A stretch of DNA of 9,502 nt, from assembly GCA_947089305.1 (NCBI GenBank), contig CAMUJQ010000040.1, positions 1 through 9,502 on the forward strand, read 5' to 3'. The stretch is from an uncultured Clostridia bacterium. Lineage in GTDB: Bacteria > Bacillota > Clostridia > Christensenellales > UBA1242. The position numbers and the translations under genes are program-made. Positions 1-6,394 of the stretch are shown piece by piece. The first letter of the stretch is position 1; each line of letters opens with the position of its first letter. Below the pieces are notes generated by a model. The model was given only the letters and a program-made list of their open reading frames with translations. It was not told the DNA's origin and made no database searches.

Positions 1-2438
1 CGAGAATTTAATTTAACTGTTGTAGTTTGTCCACCTTGAATATTTCCAGCAAAGCCACCAGCGCTTACACTTTCTGCCACTGAAATATCAACTTGACAAT
101 TAATATTACTATAAGAACTTTTTATACTTCTGCCAACTAAACCACCAGCATAGGCACTAGTTTGAGTTGACCCATTAGCTGTAACACTAAGAACACCTTT
201 AATTTGTGACATGTTAGAATCAACAAATTCACCAACAATACCGCCACCCAAAATTGTTCTTTCTGCCATTTCTGTAATACAAGCACTATTTTCTTCTGTG
301 CTAGAGAAAATTAAGTTATTAAATGTTGAATTGCCAGCATAACCAGCTACAAGTCCTACAGCACGAGTTGTTTGTTCTGGAGTTTCACCATCAACTGCAC
401 TTACGCCACAATCGATGAATGTTACATTTTCAATAGTTGAATTTAAAATATATCCAAATAAACCAGAATATCTAGCATCTTTAGTAAAAGCACCTGAGAA
501 ATTTTTGAAACCATAGTAAAGAGTATTTCCATTCTCATCAGTTAAATATCCGCCGTTAACTGTATCAGGTATTGGATCTGCTCTAAGTATAAATTGCGCT
601 GCTTTTATTCCAGTTGTTTCATTTGGCTCACGGCCTTTAAGTTTATAATATTCATATCCAGTATTACCATTTGTTGTATCATCAAATTCAATCCAATTAG
701 TAATTCTATATTCTTTAGGATTTCCACTTGGTGTTGTTTGAGTGAAATCAGTTGTTAAAAATTTATTTAAACTATCTATTTCACTTGTTGCAACTCTAGT
801 ATAAGGAAGACGATAAGAAAGTTGATTAAAATATGTTTCAGTTTGACGTAAGAATGGAAGTTGGCTAACACCATTTACAATATAGAAAGCATAAACATTT
901 TCATCTTTCCAAGTAACACGATTTCCATCTTGATAATAACTAAGTAAGCTAGCTCTAACTTGTTCTCCATTAACAGTTGTTAAAATACCATTAGTAAGTT
1001 GATCGCCGTCAAGCCCTATGGCAACAAAATCAGTAGTATAATCATAAATATTAATTCCACCTGATTCGCCATCTTTTTTCTCTTGAGTATAAGATAAGTT
1101 TCCAACTCCTCTATCAAATATGGCACCATCATTTATTAAATAATAATTACCCATTGTAAGATTGTCATAAAGTTGATCAAAGGTATCTTGTGTTTGTTTA
1201 TTGTGTCCTTGTGTTTCTAATCCAATAATTCCACCAACAAACGCGTTGCCACTTTTTTCAGCGCTAATAATTCCCGTTGAATAACAATCTTTAACTTGTG
1301 GTCTAAATTCAAGTTCATCTGCAATTAAAGCATCTTTCTCTTCTGTATCTAAACTAGTATTTGCCATTGCATTTTTTAAATCGTCGCCAAAACCATAAGT
1401 ATTTTCACCAACAATTCCACCTGCAATTAAATCAACGCCATTTGCAGTTATTTTTCCATTGTCACTAACTTCACTGCCGTTAACACAGAATAATACATTT
1501 GCTTTATTTTGATAAACAATACCAGCAGCACGATGGCCCGCAGTAGTTAATGTTGCAGTGTTTCTACATCTAGAGATTTGAGCTTTAGTAACAACTTGAT
1601 TACCTTCAGCTTTAATATAACTATTTTCTATTGCAATTGATGCAATTTTTGTATTATCAGTATTAGAAGTGGTTTCTATTGCACCTGTAACAGTTACAAA
1701 ATCTATTAACCCCTCATTCTTAACACAAACAACGCTTGCATTTTCAAAGTTGCCATTAATGTTAACATTTTCAAATGTCACATAACCGAATTTACCAGTA
1801 GGTCCGATATTTCTAAACATTGACGTAAAGAGTGTATTTTCACTGCTATTTTCATCCGATGTTACTGTATAATTAATAATTTTTACATAACTTTTTTTTG
1901 TAACACTAGAATTATCATCAATTAATATACCTTTATAACTACCAGTTAAAGTTCCATCAATTGGTTTAAAATTACTTGTTAAAGTAATGTTTACTGTTTG
2001 AACATAATGAGCATTTAACTTTGTTTTTAACTCTTCTTCTGTTCCTTCCCCAATTGCACGTAACTCGGCTTCTGTTCTAACAAAATAAGGATTAGCTTCT
2101 GTTCCATCTCCTACCATTACATCTTTTGCTAAAGTTGTAACAATGTTTCTTGGATTTGTGTGAGTTAAAATAATTTGACAAACGCCGCCACCAACGGCAA
2201 CAAAAGTTCCATTGTCTTGTTTTTTAACAATTGATTCATCAGAACTTGTTATGTCAATTTTACTAGATTTATTTTTATGTTCTACTTTATAATCAAAACT
2301 AATTTGTTCCCCAGTGTTATAATAAGCATTTGTTGCTGTTATTGAAATTGTTTCTTCATCGCGAAGAAGTCTTAAAATAACAAGTCCAAATGTAAATACA
2401 ACAATTAAAACAATTAAAAATGTTAAAAACTTTTTCAT
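1..2438 (-). CDS. Large membrane-anchored surface protein with Ig-like region and GLUG-like repeats (3' end outside window)
   Basis: An open frame of 812 codons starts at ATG 2436-2438 and runs off the left edge without a stop, so the C-terminus is unseen. The start is set by AAGGAG at 2445-2450, six bases upstream. Residues 1-3 (MKK) are followed by a hydrophobic segment at about 4-25 and then charged residues. There is no lipobox cysteine, so it resembles an uncleaved signal anchor with the rest outside the cell. Residues about 30-100 look like a bacterial Ig-like (BIG2) domain, with SSDESIV and NGTFVAVGGG. A GDGTEANPY motif near 109 opens the first GLUG-type module (GGIVGE at 340, GGIIGLE at 402), and a second module follows from about 570. 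The protein is rich in Thr, Asn and Ser. Proteins of this kind are usually adhesins or other cell-surface proteins; binding partner and anchoring signal are unknown. It is transcribed alone from its own promoter. Confidence is high that it is a surface protein and low for any specific role. Confidence 0.85.
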   Translation of the reverse strand, partial: MKKFLTFLIVLIVVFTFGLVILRLLRDEETISITATNAYYNTGEQISFDYKVEHKNKSSKIDITSSDESIVKKQDNGTFVAVGGGVCQIILTHTNPRNIVTTLAKDVMVGDGTEANPYFVRTEAELRAIGEGTEEELKTKLNAHYVQTVNITLTSNFKPIDGTLTGSYKGILIDDNSSVTKKSYVKIINYTVTSDENSSENTLFTSMFRNIGPTGKFGYVTFENVNINGNFENASVVCVKNEGLIDFVTVTGAIETTSNTDNTKIASIAIENSYIKAEGNQVVTKAQISRCRNTATLTTAGHRAAGIVYQNKANVLFCVNGSEVSDNGKITANGVDLIAGGIVGENTYGFGDDLKNAMANTSLDTEEKDALIADELEFRPQVKDCYSTGIISAEKSGNAFVGGIIGLETQGHNKQTQDTFDQLYDNLTMGNYYLINDGAIFDRGVGNLSYTQEKKDGESGGINIYDYTTDFVAIGLDGDQLTNGILTTVNGEQVRASLLSYYQDGNRVTWKDENVYAFYIVNGVSQLPFLRQTETYFNQLSYRLPYTRVATSEIDSLNKFLTTDFTQTTPSGNPKEYRITNWIEFDDTTNGNTGYEYYKLKGREPNETTGIKAAQFILRADPIPDTVNGGYLTDENGNTLYYGFKNFSGAFTKDARYSGLFGYILNSTIENVTFIDCGVSAVDGETPEQTTRAVGLVAGYAGNSTFNNLIFSSTEENSACITEMAERTILGGGIVGEFVDSNMSQIKGVLSVTANGSTQTSAYAGGLVGRSIKSSYSNINCQVDISVAESVSAGGFAGNIQGGQTTTVKLNS
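3..470 (-). repeat. Five GLUG-like glycine motifs in tandem within the surface protein
   Basis: The motifs are GLFGYI (residue 659), GLVAGY (695), GGIVGE (732), GGLVGR (765) and GGFAGN (794), so the spacing is 36, 37, 33 and 29 residues. Several are followed by a short N/S-T-I/F-x-N-V/L stretch such as NSTIENV and NSTFNNL. This is the usual layout of GLUG-motif proteins, which probably form a beta-helix-like rod. The array may continue past the left edge. DNA identity between units is low, so these are old protein repeats and not recent DNA duplications. Confidence 0.7.
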
Positions 2439-2494
2439 TTACATCTCCTTAAATATTGGATTTAATAAAATTTTTGAAAAAATCTACTAATATA

Positions 2495-2522
2495 ATTATA
2501 TCAAAAATACTCAATTTGTCAA
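2495..2522 (-). promoter_or_regulatory. Sigma-A promoter of the large surface protein
   Basis: On the minus strand a perfect -35 TTGACA (2517-2522) and a perfect -10 TATAAT (2495-2500) are separated by 16 bases. Transcription would start near 2488, giving a leader of about 50 bases that includes the AAGGAG site. Both boxes match consensus exactly, which suggests strong, constitutive-type expression. No operator-like inverted repeat overlaps it. Confidence 0.85.
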
Positions 2523-2564
2523 TACCCATAATAAAAATTGCTTATTTATATTGTTGTTTTATGT

Positions 2565-2601
2565 AAAAAAATAAAAAACATATCAAAGCGCTATATGTTT
2601 T
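2565..2601 (-). terminator. Intrinsic terminator after the 252-aa gene
   Basis: Read on the minus strand, AAAACATAT (2593-2601) pairs with ATATGTTTT (2575-2583) around a 9-base loop (2584-2592), followed by a T-rich tail at 2565-2574. It begins directly after the TAG stop at 2602-2604. It separates the 252-aa gene from the promoter of the surface-protein gene, so the two minus-strand genes are independent units. Confidence 0.8.
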
Positions 2602-3360
2602 CTATCTTTTTCTAGTAACACCACCCACACGAGAAGATATGTCTTCTAAAAGACTACTATTAATTTTATATTTATATTCTTTCATATATTGCATAAAGTT
2701 GGCAAAAGCTTTTGGAAATAACATTTTATATTTTTGATATCTATTTTGTGCTGCTATTAATTTATCTTCTATACTCATTTTAGAATCAAAAAACATTAAA
2801 TAAAAATCTGCTTCTTTTTTGTTTCCAAGTAATTTGTTATAAAAACCTATATAATGTTCACCATTTTTTATTTCAAACAAAATTTCACCCATGTTTACAT
2901 AGTTTTTGTTGCGCTTTTTACTTGGAAGCATATTGATTTTTCTAACTTTATCTTTTTTTATATCAAATAATTGAAACTTGTTTTTACTTAGATTTTGTTC
3001 CACTATACTATATGGAATAAGTAATTCGGGCCAAGCGTGATCACACATACTTTCCCATTCACCAGCTTTATTATAATCTTCATAGCAATAAATACCATAA
3101 CCTAAATATGGTAAAACTTTACTGTCTTCAATTTCCATAACTAAAATTGATGTTGAATACTCGTAGGGATTACATTCTTGTCTTGCATAATATAATGCAT
3201 CTTCCATTCTAAAAAAGAAAAACTTGCCTGTGTTATAATCTTCTTTATGGGGCTTTAAAACCCACTCTTCTTTGACGCAAGTTTTATGCGGATAAAAAAT
3301 ATTCTTCGTTCCTATTAGTGCTTTTCGCTCTTCACTATCTATTGCTCTAAATATTTTCAT
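2602..3360 (-). CDS. Uncharacterised 252-aa protein, possibly ADP-ribosyltransferase-like
   Basis: I do not recognise this protein with confidence. It is soluble, with no signal peptide or membrane segment. Visible patterns are MKIFRAID at the N-terminus, a FFFF run and EDALYYAR at about 47-60, a strand YSTSILVMEIED at 68-79, and PELLIPYSIVEQ at 111-122. An Arg in the first strand, an aromatic strand followed by an A-x-x-YA helix, and a late Glu next to LIP loosely recall ADP-ribosyltransferase folds. The Ser-Thr-Ser might be part of an R-S-E arrangement. This is a guess from pattern only. Residues 140-252 are lysine-rich, mostly helical in composition, and look like a separate region. It is transcribed alone and diverges from the amidase gene across 94 bp. 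The start has no clear Shine-Dalgarno sequence; a TATAAT lies only 14 bases upstream, so the mRNA may be nearly leaderless. No partner or antitoxin-like gene is adjacent. Confidence 0.8.
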   Translation of the reverse strand: MKIFRAIDSEERKALIGTKNIFYPHKTCVKEEWVLKPHKEDYNTGKFFFFRMEDALYYARQECNPYEYSTSILVMEIEDSKVLPYLGYGIYCYEDYNKAGEWESMCDHAWPELLIPYSIVEQNLSKNKFQLFDIKKDKVRKINMLPSKKRNKNYVNMGEILFEIKNGEHYIGFYNKLLGNKKEADFYLMFFDSKMSIEDKLIAAQNRYQKYKMLFPKAFANFMQYMKEYKYKINSSLLEDISSRVGGVTRKR

Positions 3361-3373
3361 GCTTTAATTTTAT

Positions 3374-3379
3374 ATTATA
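3374..3379 (-). promoter_or_regulatory. Possible -10 element of the 252-aa gene
   Basis: TATAAT on the minus strand lies 13 bases before the ATG codon at 3358-3360. No good -35 box is found 16-18 bases upstream. A TTGATA is present but only 10 bases away. If the element is used, the transcript would start about 7 bases before the start codon. The support is only the -10 match. Confidence 0.35.
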
Positions 3380-3406
3380 AAATTCTCAATATCAATAGAG
3401 GGGCGG

Positions 3407-3435
3407 ATTACATTTTTAAGTAATAAACGTATTAT
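3407..3435 (+). promoter_or_regulatory. Candidate promoter of the amidase gene
   Basis: ATTACA (3407-3412, 4 of 6 to consensus) and TATTAT (3430-3435, 5 of 6) are separated by 17 bases. Transcription would begin around 3442, about 13 bases before the ATG at 3455. The stretch before the ATG contains no Shine-Dalgarno sequence. The match is moderate, and sporulation-type sigma factors would not be recognised by this reading. Confidence 0.4.
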
Positions 3436-3454
3436 TAATTTAATAAAATTAAAT

Positions 3455-4162
3455 ATGAAATTTTTTACAGTAAAACTTAAAACAATTTTGATTATAGCTT
3501 TAGCTTTAGTTATTGGCGCAGTTGCCATAGTGTTTAGTTACAAAAAGTTTAACGATCACAAACAAAGTTCGGCAGGCTTAGCTCTAACTATTGTTATAGA
3601 CGCCGGACATGGTGGCATAGACGGTGGCGCAGTTGGTAAAGTAACGGGAGCAAAAGAAAGTGACATTAATCTTGCTATTTCAAAAAAACTTGAAACATAT
3701 TTAAAAAAATATAATGTAAGAGTTGTTCAAACTCGCACTAATAAAGATGGTTTATATAAAAAATTTGGGCGCGGTTATAAAAAGGAAGATATGGGCGCGC
3801 GCAAAAAAATTATTGAAGAAAACAGCCCAGACTTAGTTGTAAGCATACATCAAAATAGTTTTCCTTCCAAGACGGCAAGAGGTGCAAATATTTATTATAA
3901 CGATTTAAGCGAAAGTGGCAAAAAAGTTGCTGATTTAATAGTTAATGAATTTAAAAACATAGAAGATTGTAAAAGTGCAAAAACCAGCACTGGAGACCTT
4001 TACATGCTTTATTGCACAGAGGCGCCAAGCGTGCTAGTTGAATGTGGATTTTTAAGTAATGCTGAAGATGAAGCACTACTTGTTTCAAGTTTATATCAAG
4101 ATAGAATTGCCTATGCAATCTTTTGTGCCATTGCAAAATATTTTGAATTTATAGCATATTAA
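3455..4162 (+). CDS. cwlD: N-acetylmuramoyl-L-alanine amidase, CwlD type
   Basis: This is a zinc-dependent amidase (Amidase_3 family) that cuts the bond between N-acetylmuramic acid and L-alanine in peptidoglycan. Residues 9-28 form an N-terminal hydrophobic segment after MKFFTVKLK, so the enzyme is membrane-anchored or exported and acts outside the membrane. The catalytic domain starts at about 44. Its zinc ligands are visible as His52 (DAGHGG, 49-54), Glu68 (KESDINL) and His132 (SIHQN), and the catalytic Glu196 lies in VECGFLSN. At 235 aa with a single domain and no SH3 or LysM wall-binding module, it matches CwlD in size and layout. CwlD makes muramic-lactam in the spore cortex of endospore formers, but no other sporulation gene is in the window, so a general wall role is equally possible. 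The family call is secure; the cwlD symbol is tentative. The start has no Shine-Dalgarno sequence, but the next in-frame ATG is far inside the domain. Confidence 0.92.
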   Translation: MKFFTVKLKTILIIALALVIGAVAIVFSYKKFNDHKQSSAGLALTIVIDAGHGGIDGGAVGKVTGAKESDINLAISKKLETYLKKYNVRVVQTRTNKDGLYKKFGRGYKKEDMGARKKIIEENSPDLVVSIHQNSFPSKTARGANIYYNDLSESGKKVADLIVNEFKNIEDCKSAKTSTGDLYMLYCTEAPSVLVECGFLSNAEDEALLVSSLYQDRIAYAIFCAIAKYFEFIAY

Positions 4163-4220
4163 CTTTTCAATATGGGAAAAGTTTGATAAAAAATATTTAC
4201 AAGTTTTCTTACTTATGAAA

Positions 4221-4261
4221 AATTATAAAAAAGAATGCGAGGAGTTGAAATTTTCCCCGCA
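4221..4261 (-). terminator. Probable intrinsic terminator downstream of fba
   Basis: Read on the minus strand, TGCGGGGA (4254-4261) pairs with TCCTCGCA (4236-4243) over 8 bp, including one G-U pair, around a 10-base loop. A T-rich tract with six consecutive T follows at about 4222-4234. It lies 68 bases after the fba stop. On the plus strand the wobble becomes an A-C mismatch and no T tract follows, so it should work for fba and not for the amidase gene. The sequence also resembles an element at 8177-8207. Confidence 0.6.
4236..4261. repeat. Intergenic element, copy A
   Basis: On the minus strand the sequence reads GCGGGGAAAA, then TTTCAA, then CTCCTCGC. The plus strand at 8177-8207 has a similar arrangement: GGCGGAAAA, ATCAAAA and CTCCTCG. 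The shared skeleton is GG.GGAAAA..TCAA..CTCCTCG with a small length difference in the middle. Here it forms the stem-loop of the fba terminator. It lies between the convergent amidase and aldolase genes. Confidence 0.4.
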
Positions 4262-4328
4262 GCCTTACAAATGCTTTCAAAATTAAAAAATAAAACAATT
4301 GCTTAAATTATAAAACTTATTTTTTTTC

Positions 4329-5246
4329 TTACTTTTCTAATTTAGAAAAATAGTTTATCTTTTTTATGCATTCTTCTTTAATTTCTGTCGTGCCGGCTTT
4401 AGTAATATTTCTTATATCAAAAACTTCACCATTTTCTTTTAAAAATTTTCTAACACCATAAGTATAGGCAAGTCTTAAATCACTGTCTATATTTATTTTT
4501 GTTATTCCATTTTGAATGGCTAAAATTTCATCTTCTAAACTTATTCCACTTGTACTTTTTAACTTTCCACCAAGTTTATTAATTTTTTCTACTGTATCAA
4601 GGTCAATATGACTAGCGCCGTGCAAAACTAAAATTGTATCTTTATTGTCTTTTGCTATTTGCTTTATAATATCTTGTTTAAGACCATCAACAAATTTCAA
4701 TTTATATGCACCATGGCTTGTTCCAACTGAAATTGCTAAAGCATCAACATTAGTTTTTTCAATAAACTCTTTAGCTTTAACTGGGTCTGTAAACACACTT
4801 TCAATATTTTCAACTAAATCTTCTTTTCCAAATAATTTACCAAGTTCAGCTTCAACAAACACATTTTTTTTGTGTGCATACTTTACGAGTTTTGCAGTTT
4901 CTGTTACGTTTTCTTCAAAACTTTTTTTACTTAAGTCTAACATAACCATGGTAAAACCTGCATCAATGCATTGCTTGCAAATTTCAAAACTTGAACCGTG
5001 GTCTAAGTTTAGCGCAAAATCAATTTTATATTTTTTTGAAAAGTTTTTTGCTATGCTAACAATATTATCTAATCCGGCATATTTAATTGCCCCTTCACTA
5101 ACTTGTACAATAATTGATGTATTTGTTTGCTCTGCTGCTGAAATTATTGCTTCCATTGTTTCTAAATTAACTGTATTAAAAGCGCATATTCCTTTTTGAT
5201 TTTTTCTTGCTTTTAATAAAAAACTTTTTGGATTAACAAGTGCCAT
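4329..5246 (-). CDS. fba: Class II fructose-1,6-bisphosphate aldolase
   Basis: This cytoplasmic, zinc-dependent enzyme reversibly splits fructose-1,6-bisphosphate into dihydroxyacetone phosphate and glyceraldehyde-3-phosphate in glycolysis and gluconeogenesis. The 305-aa length is typical for class II aldolases. Visible motifs are NLDHG with Asp82 and His83, VEAELG with Glu134, SVGTSHGAYK with His178, LVLHGASH with His209, and NIDSDLRLAYT at 252-262 for phosphate binding. His83, Glu134, His178 and His209 are the expected metal-site residues. The HGAS variant and the DLRLAYT ending resemble the class II subgroup that also includes GatY/KbaY tagatose-bisphosphate aldolases. Fructose-bisphosphate is the likelier substrate because no galactitol or tagatose gene is nearby and gap lies about 1.1 kb away. 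The start is supported by AGGGAG at 5255-5260. The gene is transcribed alone and diverges from the glycosyltransferase gene. Confidence 0.93.
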   Translation of the reverse strand: MALVNPKSFLLKARKNQKGICAFNTVNLETMEAIISAAEQTNTSIIVQVSEGAIKYAGLDNIVSIAKNFSKKYKIDFALNLDHGSSFEICKQCIDAGFTMVMLDLSKKSFEENVTETAKLVKYAHKKNVFVEAELGKLFGKEDLVENIESVFTDPVKAKEFIEKTNVDALAISVGTSHGAYKLKFVDGLKQDIIKQIAKDNKDTILVLHGASHIDLDTVEKINKLGGKLKSTSGISLEDEILAIQNGITKINIDSDLRLAYTYGVRKFLKENGEVFDIRNITKAGTTEIKEECIKKINYFSKLEK

Positions 5247-5270
5247 AATAATTTCTCCCTTTATACCTTT

Positions 5271-5279
5271 ATTTTATCA
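5271..5279 (-). promoter_or_regulatory. Candidate extended -10 promoter of fba
   Basis: The minus strand carries TG-A-TAAAAT, an extended -10 with 5 of 6 bases of the hexamer matching. No good -35 box lies 16-18 bases upstream (AAACAA). Transcription would start near 5264, leaving a leader of about 18 bases with the AGGGAG ribosome site. The divergent glycosyltransferase gene has the same kind of TG-n-TAAAAT element. Confidence 0.45.
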
Positions 5280-5316
5280 CAAGTGTAGTAAAATTGTTTT
5301 GTTTTTTTTTGATTTA

Positions 5317-5347
5317 TGGTAAAATAATTTTATTATTAAGGGAGGTT
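5317..5347 (+). promoter_or_regulatory. Candidate extended -10 promoter and strong RBS of the glycosyltransferase gene
   Basis: TG-G-TAAAAT at 5317-5325 is an extended -10. TTGTTT at 5299-5304 is a possible but closely spaced (15-base) -35. The leader would be about 18 bases and contains AAGGGAGG at about 5338-5345, which fixes the ATG at 5350 as the start. Confidence 0.45.
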
Positions 5348-5349
5348 GT

Positions 5350-6294
5350 ATGCCAAAATATAGCATTGTAATTCCTGTATACAATGAAGAAGTGTATTTA
5401 GCTGATTTTTTTAAGAAATTAAAAAAAGCTTTAAAAGCACCTGAGGAATTTGAAATAATTTTTGTTAATGATGGTTGCAACGATTATTCTGGTAAAATAT
5501 TAAATTATATTGCTGATAACAACAAATTTGTTAGAGTGGTAAATTTAAAACAAAACTATGGCAAACAGCTAGCTATTACAGCTGGAATGGAACAAGCTGT
5601 TGGAGATGCTGTTATTGTATTAACCATTAAACCTGGAAGTCCATTTGAAGCATTAGATGCATTAATATCAAGTTATCAACGTGGAAATGAAATTGTTTTT
5701 GCATATAGAAATAAAAAACAGTCTAGAATAAAAGTTATGTGGCAAAACTTTAAACGCAAATGTTTAAATATAGTTATGCGAATGTTTAAAATTAAAGGTA
5801 ATTTAATTTCTAGACCTGATGCTGAGTTATATGACCGCAAAGTAGTTGATGTTTTAAATGCTCTTAAAGATAAAAACATGTATTTAAGAAGAGTTGATGC
5901 TTTATTTGGTTTTAAACGCGATTATGTTGCCTATGATGGTGAAGTTCTATCTAAAAAAGAATTAGAAGAAATTAAACTCCATAAATTTGATTTTATTGGT
6001 GCTAGAATTTCTAATAATGAACGTGAACCTAAAAAGTTAAAAAAGAGGTTTTATATAGATAGCTTATGGGTATCTCTTGCATTATTTTTAACTACTGCCC
6101 TACTATTTATTGGAACTGCTTTAGAAATAACTTTCTTTAATATTCCTTTACTAGTTTTAATAACGGTTTTAATCACACTTGCAACACTGCTCTTAAGCAT
6201 AATTTATTATTGTAAAAGTCTTTTAATTAAGAGACTTGGAATAATGCTTCCAGATAATAAACTTATGTATGAGGTTAGTAGTATAATTAATTAA
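5350..6294 (+). CDS. Membrane glycosyltransferase family 2, GtrB/DPM1-like, with altered DxD motif
   Basis: Family 2 enzymes of this type normally move a sugar from a nucleotide donor to undecaprenyl phosphate on the inner face of the membrane. The N-terminus YSIVIPVYNEE (4-14) opens the GT-A fold, followed by FVNDGCND (38-45) and LKQNYGKQLAITAGM (66-80). All three follow the GtrB pattern. Two membrane helices at about 239-260 and 264-287, as in GtrB, end the protein. Where relatives have DADLQDPPE, this protein has LTIKPGSPFE (91-100). Both acidic residues of the DxD are gone although the flanks align well. The FAGxSKY-like stretch expected before the membrane helices is also not recognisable. 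It may therefore be a non-catalytic relative, or use a changed metal or donor site. The start is set by AAGGGAGG. No clear terminator follows, so transcripts may continue into gap 100 bases downstream. Confidence 0.87.
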   Translation: MPKYSIVIPVYNEEVYLADFFKKLKKALKAPEEFEIIFVNDGCNDYSGKILNYIADNNKFVRVVNLKQNYGKQLAITAGMEQAVGDAVIVLTIKPGSPFEALDALISSYQRGNEIVFAYRNKKQSRIKVMWQNFKRKCLNIVMRMFKIKGNLISRPDAELYDRKVVDVLNALKDKNMYLRRVDALFGFKRDYVAYDGEVLSKKELEEIKLHKFDFIGARISNNEREPKKLKKRFYIDSLWVSLALFLTTALLFIGTALEITFFNIPLLVLITVLITLATLLLSIIYYCKSLLIKRLGIMLPDNKLMYEVSSIIN

Positions 6295-6394
6295 TAAACA
6301 AGAATGTTTTATAAAACGGCGCTATTAGATTTTTAACATATTTATAACATAAGTTTTAAAAAGCATGACTAAATAAAAAAGGAGAAAAATAAAA

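Noticed and set aside
3951..4136. 61-codon minus-strand frame inside the amidase gene
   Set aside because: It is antisense to a well-supported catalytic region (VECGFLSN) and has no start signal.
4161..4183. Hairpin AACTTTTC / GAAAAGTT at the end of the amidase gene, considered as its terminator
   Set aside because: The stem is AT-rich and no T tract follows on either strand, so terminator function is not supported.
4645..5199. 184-codon plus-strand open frame
   Set aside because: It lies wholly antisense to the aldolase gene, has no ribosome site, and its composition (Ser, Phe, Leu-rich) is that of a reverse-complement shadow.
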